Shown here: positions 34,482 through 44,390 of the stretch, in pieces
Numbering within the stretch: the stretch's first letter is position 1
Layout: every line of letters begins with the position of its first letter
Assembly: GCA_009694135.1 (NCBI GenBank)
Contig: SHVS01000004.1
Span: 1-64,000 of the forward strand
Reading direction: 5' to 3'
Source: Alphaproteobacteria bacterium
GTDB taxonomy: Bacteria > Pseudomonadota > Alphaproteobacteria > UBA6615
DNA length: 64,000 nucleotides
Program-made: the position numbers and the translations under genes
The notes under the pieces: model-generated
Database searches by the model: none
The model's input: the letters and a program-made list of their open reading frames with translations, nothing else
What the model was told of the DNA's origin: nothing

Positions 34482-35858
34482 ATGCGGGCAATCGTTTGTG
34501 GCGCCGGCCAGGTCGGCTCCAGCATCGCGCGTGAGCTGGCCGCGGAAGAGGTCAATGTCACCGTCATCGATCAGCGTCCGGATCTGATCAAGCGTATCAG
34601 CGATACGCTTGAGGTCCAGGCGCTGGTCGGCTTCGCCTCGCATCCCGACGTGCTTGAAGCCGCCGGGGCGCGTGACGCCGAAATGATTATCGCCGTCACC
34701 TTCGCCGACGAAGTCAACATGGTGGCGTGCCAGGTCGCGCATTCGCTGTTCAATGTGCCGACCAAGATCGCGCGCGTGCGTGCTCGCAGCTACCTCAAAC
34801 CTGATTGGGCCGATTTATTCACCCGCAGCCATCTGCCGATCGATGTCATCATCTCGCCCGAGATCGAAGTCGCGCGCGCCATCCGCCGCCGGCTTGCCGT
34901 GCCCGGCGCCTTTGAGGTCATCCCGCTCGCCGGCGACCGCCTGCGGCTGGTTGGAGTGCGCTGCCGGGAGGATTGTCCACTGGTGCGCACGCCCTTGCGC
35001 CAACTCACGACGCTGTTCCCCGAACTGCGCATTCGCATCGTCGGCATCCGCCGCGATGAACGCCCGATTGTCCCGCGCGGCGATGACCAGATGCTGCCGG
35101 GCGACGACGTGTATTTTGTCGTCGATACCAGGCAGGTGGGGCGCGCCATGGCTGCTTTCGGGCATCTTGAGCCGGAAGCGCATCGCGTGCTGATCATCGG
35201 GGCCGGCAATATCGGCCAGGGGCTGGCCGAAGATCTGGCCGCCAGCGACAGCGGGGTCGAGGTCAAACTGATCGAGATCGATAAGGAGCGGGCGGAAAAG
35301 GTAGCGCAAGCCTGTCCGCGTGCCATCGTGCTTAATGGTGATGCGCTCGATCCGGAATTGCTGGCCGAAGCGGGTGTTGGGCGAGTCGAAACGGTGGTCG
35401 CGGTCAGCAACGACGACGAGGTGAATATTCTCGCTTCGCTTCTGGCCAAGCGATCCGGGGCGCAACGGGCGGTTACGCTTGTCAACAAGCTTGGCTATGG
35501 ACCGCTAACCCGTCCGCTCGGCATCGATGTGGTGGTCAATCCGCGCGCCATTACCGTATCGACGATTTTGCAGCACATCCGCCGCGGGCGAATCCACTCC
35601 GTCCATCTGCTCAGCGATGATTTCGGCGAAATTCTTGAAGCCGAAGCGCTTGAGACCTCGGGCCTGGTCGGCGTCCCGCTGCGTGAGGCGCGGCTACCGC
35701 CCGGGGTTATCATCGGCGCGCTGGTACGCGGCGGCGAGGTACAGGTTGCGCGACCGGATACCGTATTGGCTGCCGGCGATCGTGTCGTGCTCTTCGCGGT
35801 CAAGGAATCGGTCAAGGCGGTCGAGAAGCTGTTTTCCGTCCGACTCGAATTCTTTTGA
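34482..35858 (+). CDS. trkA: Trk potassium uptake system regulatory subunit TrkA
   Basis: The protein has 458 residues, a soluble NAD-binding subunit gating a Trk/Ktr K+ channel. Two RCK_N/TrkA_C repeats are seen: [20 protein letters not shown] at the N-terminus and [19 protein letters not shown] from about residue 232, each a Rossmann fold, with C-terminal RCK_C parts ([20 protein letters not shown]). The membrane subunit TrkH/TrkG is not in the window. Placement after ntrX and before hfq is typical. Confidence 0.95.
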   Translation: MRAIVCGAGQVGSSIARELAAEEVNVTVIDQRPDLIKRISDTLEVQALVGFASHPDVLEAAGARDAEMIIAVTFADEVNMVACQVAHSLFNVPTKIARVRARSYLKPDWADLFTRSHLPIDVIISPEIEVARAIRRRLAVPGAFEVIPLAGDRLRLVGVRCREDCPLVRTPLRQLTTLFPELRIRIVGIRRDERPIVPRGDDQMLPGDDVYFVVDTRQVGRAMAAFGHLEPEAHRVLIIGAGNIGQGLAEDLAASDSGVEVKLIEIDKERAEKVAQACPRAIVLNGDALDPELLAEAGVGRVETVVAVSNDDEVNILASLLAKRSGAQRAVTLVNKLGYGPLTRPLGIDVVVNPRAITVSTILQHIRRGRIHSVHLLSDDFGEILEAEALETSGLVGVPLREARLPPGVIIGALVRGGEVQVARPDTVLAAGDRVVLFAVKESVKAVEKLFSVRLEFF

Positions 35859-36021
35859 TCGCATGCGGCCCCGTTGCTGGTTGCGCCCGGTGAAACTATG
35901 TTGCTTGGGCGGATCGCGCCGCGTGGGTCAAAGCCTTGGGCCTGCGGACGCGCGGCTGGGGACGCGCAGGCGAATAAGAAAACTTGGAGCAGAAACGAAT
36001 ACCGTAAACAGGGGAGGGCCC

Positions 36022-36279
36022 ATGGCGGCGGAAAAAGCGCAGAACGTGCAGGACGTATTCCTCAATCACGTTCGTAAGAATAAGGTCCCGCTCACCGTAT
36101 TTCTGGTCAATGGGGTCAAGCTGCAGGGCGTCATCACTTGGTTCGATAATTTCTGTGTCTTGTTACGCCGCGATGGTCATTCGCAGCTGGTTTATAAGCA
36201 CGCGATTTCGACCGTGATGCCCGGCGCAGCCGTGCAGCTATTCGACGGGGACAAGGACGAGGAGCCAGCCCAGGCGTGA
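36022..36279 (+). CDS. hfq: RNA chaperone Hfq
   Basis: The protein has 85 residues. Sm1 motif [21 protein letters not shown] and Sm2 motif with YKHAISTV identify Hfq, the hexameric ring that pairs small RNAs with mRNAs. N-terminal [16 protein letters not shown] is standard. The ATG at 36022 is chosen from GGGGAGGG just upstream and the conserved start; a longer open frame upstream has no such support. The 163 bases after trkA hold its leader; hflX follows by 4 bases. Confidence 0.97.
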   Translation: MAAEKAQNVQDVFLNHVRKNKVPLTVFLVNGVKLQGVITWFDNFCVLLRRDGHSQLVYKHAISTVMPGAAVQLFDGDKDEEPAQA

Positions 36280-36283
36280 CCCG

Positions 36284-37585
36284 TTGAAGACGGAGCGCCC
36301 CGAGTCCGGTACCCGCGCCATCGTTCTTCTGCCGTGGCGGCCGCGCGGTTCCGAATCGCCGCGCAGCGTGGAGGGGCGCCTGACCGAGGCGGTCGGGCTG
36401 GCGCGCGCGATCGAACTCGATGTCGCGCATGCGCAGGCGGTAAAGCTGCTGGAACCGCGACCGGCGACCCTCCTGGGCAGCGGTTTTGTCGAAGAAATCA
36501 AGAAGCTGGTCGCGGCGCTCGAAGTCGCCCTGGTGGTGGTCGCCGCCACGCTCACCCCGGTGCAGCAGCGCAACCTTGAAAAAGCTTGGTCGGCCAAGGT
36601 GATCGACCGCACTGGTTTGATCCTCGAGATTTTCGGCGCGCGCGCCCGCACGCGCGAAGGCATGTTGCAAGTCGAGTTGGCGCGGCTCTCCTATGAGAAG
36701 AGCCGCCTGGTCCGCTCCTGGACCCACCTTGAGCGGCAGCGCGGCGGCTTAGGCGCGGTCGGCGGGCCGGGCGAAAGCCAGTTAGAGACCGATCGGCGCT
36801 TGATCCGCACGCGCATCATGCGGCTGGAAAAGAAACTCGAGGAGGTTCGCCGCACGCGCGGGCTGCACCGCAAGGCGCGGACCCGCGTGCCCTATCCGGT
36901 GGTCGCGTTGGTCGGCTATACCAATGCCGGCAAATCGACGCTGTTCAATAAATTGACCGCCGCGCGGGTAGTTGCTCGCGATCAGCTCTTCGCCACACTC
37001 GATCCGACCATGCGGCTCTTGGCTCTGCCGTTCGGGGGCAAGGCGATCCTGTCGGACACGGTCGGCTTCGTCTCCGACCTGCCGCATGATCTGGTCGCCG
37101 CCTTCCGCGCCACGCTTGAAGAAGTGACGGCCGCCGATCTGGTCGTGCATGTGCGCGACGTGGCGCACGCCGAAACCGAGGCGCAGAAAAAGGACGTCGA
37201 TGCCGTTCTGCGCGGACTGGAGCTTGACTTGGACGGCGAGGATGCGCCGCTCGAGGCGCTCAACAAGCTCGACATGCTGCCGGCGGAGGAGCAGGCGGCG
37301 TTGCGCCAGTCCACGCGCGCGAATCCCGACCGCGTGCCGGTTTCGGCGCTGACCGGGGAGGGGTGTGACGCCCTCCTGGCGCGCATCGATGCGCGCATCA
37401 AAGCCAAACACGCCGTGCTGGAGGTCGAGGTGCCGCTGTCCGATGGCGCGCGGCTCGCCTGGTTCTATCGCCGCGGTACGGTGTTGGAGCGCGAGGATCG
37501 CGGCGAGACGGCGTATCTCAAGGTCAAGCTCGACCCCGCCGATCGCGCGCGGCTGGAGCGAGAGGGCGCGCTCGCGGCCGAATAG
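36284..37585 (+). CDS. hflX: ribosome-associated GTPase HflX
   Basis: The protein has 433 residues. The N-terminal HflX domain (LLGSGFVEEIKKLV, LTPVQQRNLEKAW, DRTGLILEIFGARARTREG) is followed by a coiled helical part (GPGESQLETDRRLIRTRI) and the G domain with GYTNAGKSTLFN, DTVGFVSDLP, NKLD. It splits stalled or hibernating ribosomes. TTG start 4 bases after hfq, so the pair is co-transcribed as in many Gram-negatives. Confidence 0.94.
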   Translation: MKTERPESGTRAIVLLPWRPRGSESPRSVEGRLTEAVGLARAIELDVAHAQAVKLLEPRPATLLGSGFVEEIKKLVAALEVALVVVAATLTPVQQRNLEKAWSAKVIDRTGLILEIFGARARTREGMLQVELARLSYEKSRLVRSWTHLERQRGGLGAVGGPGESQLETDRRLIRTRIMRLEKKLEEVRRTRGLHRKARTRVPYPVVALVGYTNAGKSTLFNKLTAARVVARDQLFATLDPTMRLLALPFGGKAILSDTVGFVSDLPHDLVAAFRATLEEVTAADLVVHVRDVAHAETEAQKKDVDAVLRGLELDLDGEDAPLEALNKLDMLPAEEQAALRQSTRANPDRVPVSALTGEGCDALLARIDARIKAKHAVLEVEVPLSDGARLAWFYRRGTVLEREDRGETAYLKVKLDPADRARLEREGALAAE

Positions 37586-37650
37586 GCGTGCCGTTGCTTC
37601 ATGCCCAGCCAATCCCTAGCCTCTCGCCCGCGACGAAGGGAGCAGCCGAT

Positions 37651-38529
37651 ATGAGCAGCGCGCAAAAAGTTGCGTTTCTGGGCCTCGGCGTAATGGGCGC
37701 GCCGATGGCCGGACATCTGGCCGCCGCCGGCCATCAGGTCACGGTCTATAACCGCACCCCGGCCAAGGCCGAGGCCTGGACCAAGAAGCACGGCGGCAAA
37801 ACCGCTTCCACGCCAAAATCCGCCGCATCCGGCGCGAGTCTGGTGTTCATGTGCGTCGGCAATGACGACGATGTGCGCGCGGTCGCATTGGGCCAAGACG
37901 GCGCCTTGGCCGGGATGGGCGAGGGCGCGATCCTAGTCGATCACACCACGGCTTCCGCCGATGTCGCGCGCGAGTTGGACAGGGCGACACGCGTTCAGGG
38001 GCACGCGTTCCTTGATGCGCCGGTGTCCGGCGGGCAGGCGGGTGCCGAGAAGGGCCAGCTCACAGTCATGGTCGGCGGCGAGCAAGCGGCCTTCGAGCAA
38101 GCGCGCGGCGTGATCGCCGCCTACGCCAAAAGCTGTGTGCTGCTCGGCCCGGCGGGGTCGGGCCAATTGACCAAGATGGTCAACCAGATTTGCATCGCCG
38201 GCCTGGTGCAGGCGCTCTCTGAAGGCCTCGCCTTCGGGCTCAAGGCCGGGCTCGACATGGAGCAGGTGGTCGAGGTGATCGCGAAAGGCGCGGCGCAGTC
38301 CTGGCAGATGGACAATCGCGCCAAGACGATGCTCGCCGGCAAGTTCGATTACGGTTTTGCCCTCGACTGGATGCGTAAGGATCTGGCCATCTGCTTGGCC
38401 GAAGCGCGTCGCAACGGATCGCGCCTGCCAGTCACAGCGCTGGTCGATCAGTTTTACGCTCAACGCCAAGCGCGCGGCGGGGGCCGCACCGATACATCAT
38501 CGCTAATCGAGCTGCTCAGGAACCCTTAG
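37651..38529 (+). CDS. 3-hydroxyisobutyrate dehydrogenase / GarR family beta-hydroxyacid dehydrogenase
   Basis: The protein has 292 residues: Rossmann motif FLGLGVMGAPMAGHLAAAGH, substrate-binding DAPVSGGQAGAEKGQLTVM, catalytic-Lys region GSGQLTKMVNQ and DWMRKDLAICLAEA. Family members oxidise 3-hydroxyisobutyrate, tartronate semialdehyde or related acids with NAD(P). The ATG at 37651 follows GAAGGGAG. It sits between hflX and mazG, where many relatives have no gene, and its end overlaps mazG (convergent) by 14 bases. Exact substrate unknown. Confidence 0.88.
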   Translation: MSSAQKVAFLGLGVMGAPMAGHLAAAGHQVTVYNRTPAKAEAWTKKHGGKTASTPKSAASGASLVFMCVGNDDDVRAVALGQDGALAGMGEGAILVDHTTASADVARELDRATRVQGHAFLDAPVSGGQAGAEKGQLTVMVGGEQAAFEQARGVIAAYAKSCVLLGPAGSGQLTKMVNQICIAGLVQALSEGLAFGLKAGLDMEQVVEVIAKGAAQSWQMDNRAKTMLAGKFDYGFALDWMRKDLAICLAEARRNGSRLPVTALVDQFYAQRQARGGGRTDTSSLIELLRNP

Positions 38530-39334
38530 GCTTTTGCATCCGCTCGCGGCGTTTTACCTCCGCCCAGGATTGCTCCATGCGTTCCAGGCTGGAGGAGGCG
38601 GGCTCGAGCCCATGCTCCGCCAACTCCTGCTCGACGGCGCGGAAGCGGCGCTCGAACTTCGCATTGCCGGCGCGGAGTGCCGCCTCGGGGTCGATCTTCA
38701 CATGCCGCGCCAGATTGACGACGGCGAACAATAGGTCGCCGAGTTCGTCTTCAAGCCGTGCTTTAACAGGCTGAGCGGTCATTTCGGCCCGAAGCTCCTT
38801 AATCTCTTCCTCGATCTTGTCGAGCACCTGGATCGCTTCCGGCCAATCGAACCCGACGCGCGCGGCGCGCGATTGCAGCTTCTCGCACCGAGTCAGCGCC
38901 GGCAAGGCAAGCGGCACGCCATCGAGCGCACTGGGCGCTACGCCTTCGGTTGCGGCGCGCGCGGCGCGTTCCTCGGCCTTGGACTGTTCCCAATTACGGC
39001 GCATGTCCTCGGCATCGCGGCTCGCATCGCCAAAGACATGCGGATGGCGGCGGATCAGCTTGTCGGAAATCGCCTGCGCCACATCGCCGAAGGCGAAATG
39101 CCCAGCTTCCTCGGCCATGCGCGCATGGAACACGACCTGGAGCAGCAAGTCGCCAAGTTCGTCCTTCAGCGACGCCAGATCCTCGCGCGCGATGGCGTCG
39201 GCGACCTCATAGGCTTCTTCGATGGAGTAAGGCGCGATTGAAACGAAGGTTTGCTCGGCATCCCACGGACAGCCGGTCTGGGGATCGCGCAAACGGACCA
39301 TCAGCGCCAGGAGTCGATCAATCTCAGTTTGCAT
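38516..39334 (-). CDS. mazG: nucleoside triphosphate pyrophosphohydrolase MazG
   Basis: The protein has 272 residues with two MazG repeats. The first holds CPWDAEQTFVSIAPYSIEEAYEVADAI and ELGDLLLQVVFHARMAEE, with Glu/Asp metal ligands; the second EDELGDLLFAVVNLARHVKIDPE. It removes aberrant or surplus NTPs. Its last 14 bases overlap the end of the convergent dehydrogenase gene. Usual partner of the hfq-hflX neighbourhood in Alphaproteobacteria. Confidence 0.94.
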   Translation of the reverse strand: MQTEIDRLLALMVRLRDPQTGCPWDAEQTFVSIAPYSIEEAYEVADAIAREDLASLKDELGDLLLQVVFHARMAEEAGHFAFGDVAQAISDKLIRRHPHVFGDASRDAEDMRRNWEQSKAEERAARAATEGVAPSALDGVPLALPALTRCEKLQSRAARVGFDWPEAIQVLDKIEEEIKELRAEMTAQPVKARLEDELGDLLFAVVNLARHVKIDPEAALRAGNAKFERRFRAVEQELAEHGLEPASSSLERMEQSWAEVKRRERMQKPKGS

Positions 39335-39471
39335 GCGCGGACTCGGAGCTTGGGTCAGGGGTGTGCCGCGACCTTAGCGACCAGTCGTTGCGCGGCCAAA
39401 CGATTGATGTCGCGCCATCCAATGCGCGCATAAGATATATTATGGAAAATACGAGCAAGTGTTCCCGGCCG

Positions 39472-40251
39472 CTAATGGCAGTTGATCACCATCCCATCGA
39501 CCCCGGGTTCGACGCCTGGCGGACAAAGGGCGCGCACTTTTTCGTAGTCCATCAAATGGCCGAGATGCGTGAGCACGGCGCGGCGCGGCTTGACGCGCGC
39601 GATCCACTCCAGCGTCTGCGCCAGATGGCTGTGGGTCGGATGCGGCTCCATCCCTTGGCAATCGACGATCCAGTACTCGATCCCGGCGAGCGTGGCGAAG
39701 GCGGCCTCGTTCAGTTCCTTGACGTCGGTCGAATAGGCAAACTTGCCGAAGCGCAGGCCAAAGGAGCCAAGCTTGCCGTGCTGCTGCGTATAGGGCGTGA
39801 TCGCAATCGCGCCGACGCGAAACGGGCCTTCGTATTCATGCCCGCTCAGCACCGGCCGGTACCAATCGCCGCGCGTATGCAAACTCGGCGGCGGGCCGAA
39901 GGCATAAGGAAAGCGTCGCCGAATTTCCGCCAGCGAGGCCGGATCGGCCCAAACGTCGATCGGACGTTTGAGCACATAATTGATCGCGCGCAGATCGTCG
40001 ATCCCATGCAGGTGATCGGCATGCGCGTGGGTATAGATCACCGCGTCAATGTCCGACACTCCGGCCGAGAGCAATTGTTCGCGCAAATCCGGCGAGGTAT
40101 CGACCAGCAGACGCGTGCCGCCATGTTCGACCAGGATCGACACGCGCCGGCGGCGATTGCGCGGATCCTTCGGGTCGCACTCGCCCCAGCCATCGGGTCC
40201 GAGCATGGGAACTCCGCCGGAAGATCCGCAGCCGAGCATGGTCACGCGCAT
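39472..40251 (-). CDS. metallo-beta-lactamase fold phosphodiesterase (PhnP-like)
   Basis: The protein has 259 residues. MLGCGSSGGVPMLGPDGWGECDPKDPRNRRRR-type N-terminus, metal-binding THAHADHLHGIDDLR, and the later STDVKEL and HSHLAQTLEW ligands place it in the PhnP/RNase Z-like group hydrolysing cyclic phosphates or small phosphodiesters. No phn genes are nearby; this stand-alone version after tatD is common in Alphaproteobacteria and of uncertain substrate. Three bases separate it from tatD on the same strand. The 137 bases downstream towards mazG hold no gene. Confidence 0.88.
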   Translation of the reverse strand: MRVTMLGCGSSGGVPMLGPDGWGECDPKDPRNRRRRVSILVEHGGTRLLVDTSPDLREQLLSAGVSDIDAVIYTHAHADHLHGIDDLRAINYVLKRPIDVWADPASLAEIRRRFPYAFGPPPSLHTRGDWYRPVLSGHEYEGPFRVGAIAITPYTQQHGKLGSFGLRFGKFAYSTDVKELNEAAFATLAGIEYWIVDCQGMEPHPTHSHLAQTLEWIARVKPRRAVLTHLGHLMDYEKVRALCPPGVEPGVDGMVINCH

Positions 40252-40254
40252 CGC

Positions 40255-41055
40255 TCAGACCTGCGGTCGGACGGTTTTGCGGAACAGCCGGAAGAAATTC
40301 GCGGTGGTCACCTCGGCTAGCTCTTCCGTGCTTATTCCGCGCAAACGCGCCACGGCTTCGGCGGTGTGGGCGACAAAGGCCGGCTCGTTCGGCTGCCCGC
40401 GCTTGGGCACCGGCGCGAGAAAGGGCGCGTCGGTTTCCAGCAGCAAGCGGTTGAGCGGCAAATCGCGGGCAATGGCGCGCAGCTCATCGGCCTTCTTGAA
40501 GGTCACGATGCCCGACAGGCTGATATAAAAACCAAGCGCGAGCGCGGCTTCGGCCAACTTCGGTCCCGAGCTGAAGCAATGCATCACCCCGGTGAAAGCG
40601 CCGGCGCGCATTTCCTCGGCCAGAATATCGACCATCTCTTGATCGGCGTCGCGGCTGTGCACCACCAGCGGCAAGCCGGTTGAGCGCGCGGCGGCGATAT
40701 GCGCGCGGAAATTGCGTTCCTGCGCGGCGCGGTTCGAGTGCTCGTAATAAAAATCGAGCCCGCTTTCGCCGATGCCAACCACCTTGGGATGCGCGGTGTG
40801 CGCAATCAGCGCCTTGGCTTCGTCCTGGCCTTCTTTCTCGGCCTCGTGCGGGTGAACGCCGACGGTGCAATAAACTTGTGGCAGGCGTTCGGCCACAGCC
40901 AGTACGCGCGAAAATTCCGACAGCCGCGTGCCGATCGACAGCATCAAGCCGACGCCGGCAGCGTGCGCGCGCGCGGTCACCGCATCGAGCGAACCGGACA
41001 ACTCCGGGTAGTCGAGATGGCAGTGACTATCGACCAGCATCGGCGGCTTCGACAA
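40255..41055 (-). CDS. tatD: TatD family metal-dependent DNase
   Basis: The protein has 266 residues, a TIM-barrel hydrolase: metal ligands in VDSHCHLDYPEL, VGVHPHEAE, VGIGESGLDFYYEHS, PLVVHSRDAD, GVMHCFSSG and LLLETDAPFLAP. Members act as Mg-dependent 3'-5' DNases/RNases in repair and quality control. Its start overlaps the metG end by 29 bases; the order metG-tatD-phosphodiesterase is standard for the class. Confidence 0.94.
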   Translation of the reverse strand: MSKPPMLVDSHCHLDYPELSGSLDAVTARAHAAGVGLMLSIGTRLSEFSRVLAVAERLPQVYCTVGVHPHEAEKEGQDEAKALIAHTAHPKVVGIGESGLDFYYEHSNRAAQERNFRAHIAAARSTGLPLVVHSRDADQEMVDILAEEMRAGAFTGVMHCFSSGPKLAEAALALGFYISLSGIVTFKKADELRAIARDLPLNRLLLETDAPFLAPVPKRGQPNEPAFVAHTAEAVARLRGISTEELAEVTTANFFRLFRKTVRPQV

Positions 41056-42589
41056 AGCGGGGGAACACGCCGGCGGGCGGCGGGAGCGGCGTGCCCGCGA
41101 CCAGCCCCTGCCCCGGTGCGAGCACCGCGAAGTCGCGCGCGCTGACCGCGAGTTGATCGAGAATGCGCGCGGCGCTGCTGGGCATGAAGGGCTGCAACAG
41201 GATCGCGATCCGCCGCAGCGTTTCGATCGTGACGTAGAGCACCGTCGCCATGCGCGCCGGATCGGTCTTGCGCAAAGTCCAGGGCGCCTGCTTGTCGATG
41301 TAGCGATTGGCGTCGCCGATCACCAGCCAGACGGCTTCCAGCGCGCGGTGAAACGCCTGGCGGTCGAGTTCCAGTCTCACAGTGTCGAGCAGCTTCTCGG
41401 CCGCGCCGATCAGCGCCTGGTCAGCGGACGATAACGGTCCCGGCTGCGGCACTTGCGCGCCGCCGTTCTTGGCGATGAAACTCAGCACGCGCTGCGCCAG
41501 ATTACCCAGATCATTGGCTAGATCGCCGTTGATGCGGGCGATGATGGTCTCGCGCCCGATGTAGCCGTCCTGGCCGAAAGGCACTTCGCGCAACAAACAA
41601 TACCGCACGGCATCGAGCCCGAATTCATTCACCAACTCATGCGGGCTGAGTACATTGCCGAGCGATTTCGACATCTTCTCGCCCTTGTTGAGAATCCAGC
41701 CATGGGCGAAGACACGGCGTGGCGGCGCGATCCCGGCGGCCATCAGGAAGGCCGGCCAATACACCGCGTGAAAGCGCAGGATATCCTTGCCGATCATATG
41801 CAGATCAGCCGGCCAATAGGTGCGGAAGCTGGCGCTGTTCGTGTCGGGGTAGCCGGCGGCGGTGATGTAATTGGTGAGGGCGTCGAGCCACACATACATC
41901 ACATGGCCGGGCGCATCCGGCACCGGGATGCCCCAGGTGAAGCTCGTGCGGCTGACCGACAGGTCGCGCAAGCCCGCCTTGACAAAGGACACGACTTCGT
42001 TGCGGCGGCTTTCCGGCAGGATGAAATCCGGGTGGCTGGCGTAGAACGCGAGCAGCCTGTCTTGCCAGGCGGAGAGGCGGAAGAAATAGCTCGGCTCCTT
42101 GACCCACTCGACCTCGGCGCCCGAAGGCCCGACCATCTTGCCATTGGGGCCGGGCTTGACCTCGTCCTCGGCATAGAACGCCTCGTCGCGCACCGCGTAC
42201 CAGCCCTCGTAATGGCCCAGGTAGATGTCGCCGGCTTTGGCGATCGCGCGCCAGATCGCCTGCGCCGAATTGATGTGCCGCGCCTCTGTGGTGCGGATGA
42301 AGTCGTCGGCGGTGAAGTTCATGAAAGCCAGCAGATCACAGAACTTCTGGCTGCCCGCATCGGTGAAGCTGCGCGGATCACTGCCGGCGGCCTTGGCCGA
42401 TTTCTCGACCTTCTGGCCATGCTCGTCGGTGCCGGTCTGGAAACGCACGTCAAAGCCGTCGAGCCGCTTGAAACGGGCCAGCACGTCGCAGGCGAGCGTC
42501 GTATAGGCGTGCCCGATGTGCGGCTTGTCGTTGACGTAATAGATCGGCGTCGTGACGTAATAGGCCCGGCGCGGGGCGGCATCACTCAT
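41027..42589 (-). CDS. metG: methionyl-tRNA synthetase
   Basis: The protein has 520 residues. Class I signatures HIGHAYT (residues about 21-27) and KMSKSLGN; a catalytic Rossmann domain with YYVTTPIYYVNDKPH, the connective region, and the anticodon-binding helical domain (RVLSFIAKNGG). No C-terminal tRNA-binding dimerisation domain is attached, which is the short form typical of Alphaproteobacteria. Essential for charging initiator and elongator tRNA-Met. 25 bases after holB on the same strand. Confidence 0.96.
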   Translation of the reverse strand: MSDAAPRRAYYVTTPIYYVNDKPHIGHAYTTLACDVLARFKRLDGFDVRFQTGTDEHGQKVEKSAKAAGSDPRSFTDAGSQKFCDLLAFMNFTADDFIRTTEARHINSAQAIWRAIAKAGDIYLGHYEGWYAVRDEAFYAEDEVKPGPNGKMVGPSGAEVEWVKEPSYFFRLSAWQDRLLAFYASHPDFILPESRRNEVVSFVKAGLRDLSVSRTSFTWGIPVPDAPGHVMYVWLDALTNYITAAGYPDTNSASFRTYWPADLHMIGKDILRFHAVYWPAFLMAAGIAPPRRVFAHGWILNKGEKMSKSLGNVLSPHELVNEFGLDAVRYCLLREVPFGQDGYIGRETIIARINGDLANDLGNLAQRVLSFIAKNGGAQVPQPGPLSSADQALIGAAEKLLDTVRLELDRQAFHRALEAVWLVIGDANRYIDKQAPWTLRKTDPARMATVLYVTIETLRRIAILLQPFMPSSAARILDQLAVSARDFAVLAPGQGLVAGTPLPPPAGVFPRFVEAADAGR

Positions 42590-42614
42590 CGGCGCGTCTC
42601 CGATCGCCGTTTCT

Positions 42615-43685
42615 TCAGGCAGTGGCCACAGCGAAAAAGGCGTTCAACATCGCCTGCTTGCGGTCGAGGGCGAGCCCGTCCGCGCGGGCGAACTGGGCCG
42701 TGATCTTGTCCCACACCGCCAGCCAGGCATCAACCGGCCGCGCGGCCAGCAGACGCGCGCGCGCCGAGACCTCACCAGGGGCGGCCTCGGCCCGGCCGGA
42801 CCCGCCCGCGCCAAAGCGCACGAGTTCAGCCAGCCATTCGGTGAGCAGGCTTGCGGCTGCGTCGAAATTCGCCTCCCCCTCCCCGCTGCCGCCGCAGCGC
42901 TCGGCCAGCGCATGCAGCGCTTCGCCATCGAAAGACGGATAGCGGGCGAGTAATCCGACAAGCTCGCGATAGAGGGCGACGCCGCCGACCGCGTGCAGCG
43001 CCAGCGCCCGACCGGGCGAGCCGCCGGTGATCAGAGCGAGCGCGCGTGCCTCGTCCAGCGGCATTTCTGGCGCCTGCGATTGCATGACGGCGAGCGTATC
43101 CTCGATGGATAGCGGACGAAGCGCCAACCGGCGGCAGCGCGAGAGCAGCGTCGGCAGCAGTCGCCCGGGCGCATGACAGACGAGCAGCAGAAGCGCGCGC
43201 GTCGGCGGCTCCTCCAACAGCTTGAGCAGGGCATTGGCCGCGCTGGAACTCATCTCGTCGGCGGCGTCGATGATCGCAACCCGCCAATGCGGCGCCGTCT
43301 GGTGAAAGAATGGCTGCAGGGCGCGGATATCGTTGACGGCGATTTCACTGCGCAGGCGCGGCGAGGATGTGTCCGGATTGATCGAGCGACGCACTAAGTG
43401 GACTCCCGGATGGCTTCCGGCCGCGACTTGTCGCGCGATCTTGCTGTCCGCCCCAGCGTTGAGCGCCTTGCCCTGTCCTTCGGCCAAGGCAAGGCGCGCA
43501 CAGGCCCAGGCAAAGCTTGCTTTCCCAATGCCTGGCGGGCCGCCGATCAGCCAGCCATGCGCTATCCGCCCGCTCTTCCAGGCGGAAAGAAACGCGCGCT
43601 CCGCTTCGGCGTGGCCGATGAGTTTGGTCGTGCGCCGCGGGGCCTCGATGGCGTCGATCTGCGTGTCACTCACGAGTGCATCCAC
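42615..43685 (-). CDS. holB: DNA polymerase III delta-prime subunit
   Basis: The protein has 356 residues. A clamp-loader AAA+ domain with GGPPGIGKASFAWACARLAL (modified Walker A), VAIIDAADEMSSSAANALLKLLEEPP (Walker B and the SRC region), and LSRCRRLALRPL (SRC arginine-finger motif) is followed by the C-terminal helical domain. The zinc cysteines of some bacterial homologues are absent, which is usual in this class. The order tmk-holB-metG is conserved. Confidence 0.93.
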   Translation of the reverse strand: MDALVSDTQIDAIEAPRRTTKLIGHAEAERAFLSAWKSGRIAHGWLIGGPPGIGKASFAWACARLALAEGQGKALNAGADSKIARQVAAGSHPGVHLVRRSINPDTSSPRLRSEIAVNDIRALQPFFHQTAPHWRVAIIDAADEMSSSAANALLKLLEEPPTRALLLLVCHAPGRLLPTLLSRCRRLALRPLSIEDTLAVMQSQAPEMPLDEARALALITGGSPGRALALHAVGGVALYRELVGLLARYPSFDGEALHALAERCGGSGEGEANFDAAASLLTEWLAELVRFGAGGSGRAEAAPGEVSARARLLAARPVDAWLAVWDKITAQFARADGLALDRKQAMLNAFFAVATA

Positions 43686-43725
43686 CCAGGTAGTATGGTG
43701 GCTCTATAGGACCTTGCTTTGCCCT

Positions 43726-44382
43726 TTACCCGAATACAACTCGTTCAGAATTACCAGGCTCATCAGAGTCAAATTTCTGCGAATTAGGATTTTCACCTAG
43801 TACACTAGGAAACCTATCACGCAACACCCGCTTTGCTTGTTCTAAAGTATTCTCAACAGATCCTGAAGCGTTGATGTGTACATAATGGTCCCCTCGCCTG
43901 GAATCATAAATTTGTTTAGCTCTTTTAAGAGTTTCAGGCTTTTCAAATTGGGTCAATTTGCCTTTTCTGCGCTTAATTCTGGCAAGCCCAAAATCCACAG
44001 GACAATCGAGTAAGAACGTAACGTCAGGAATCAGTATTTCTGGCGCAAGCTGTCCGTACAACTTGTCGGCATCAGAAGGCGATGAAGCTTGGAATGCCAG
44101 CGTTGAGTCGACATACCGATCTGCAATTACGACCCGCCCTTCGAGTAACGCGGGGCGAATCGTTCTTTCTAAATGCGCCAGTCTGTCCTTATGGAAATAC
44201 TCGATCTCAACGTCGCGCGGTAAGCGTCCGAGGCGTGCCGAGTCTCTGAGCCGCTTACCCCACTCGGACTCATTTGTTGGTTCTTTCGTGACAAGCGGGC
44301 GACGATTTTTCAGTAGCTCCGCCAACAGGTTGGCAAGAGTTGTTTTCCCGGCCCCATCAATACCATCGATCACAATAAACAT
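43726..44382 (-). CDS. tmk: thymidylate kinase of foreign-looking composition
   Basis: The protein has 218 residues. P-loop IDGIDGAGKTTLANLL, ADRYVDSTLAFQ (DR motif) and the basic LID-like region RIKRRKGKL identify dTMP kinase, essential for dTTP synthesis. It sits exactly where alphaproteobacterial tmk belongs (dacA-tmk-holB), yet the gene and the following spacer are unlike all neighbours: by hand count 40% G+C on bases 43741-43800 and 43% on 43861-43920, against 73% on 44521-44580 in dacA. The P-loop to LID layout is also divergent from a typical alphaproteobacterial Tmk. In-place replacement of the native gene by an imported copy is the simplest reading. AGGGA lies 4 bases before the ATG. 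Confidence 0.88.
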   Translation of the reverse strand: MFIVIDGIDGAGKTTLANLLAELLKNRRPLVTKEPTNESEWGKRLRDSARLGRLPRDVEIEYFHKDRLAHLERTIRPALLEGRVVIADRYVDSTLAFQASSPSDADKLYGQLAPEILIPDVTFLLDCPVDFGLARIKRRKGKLTQFEKPETLKRAKQIYDSRRGDHYVHINASGSVENTLEQAKRVLRDRFPSVLGENPNSQKFDSDEPGNSERVVFG

Positions 44383-44390
44383 GACATCCC

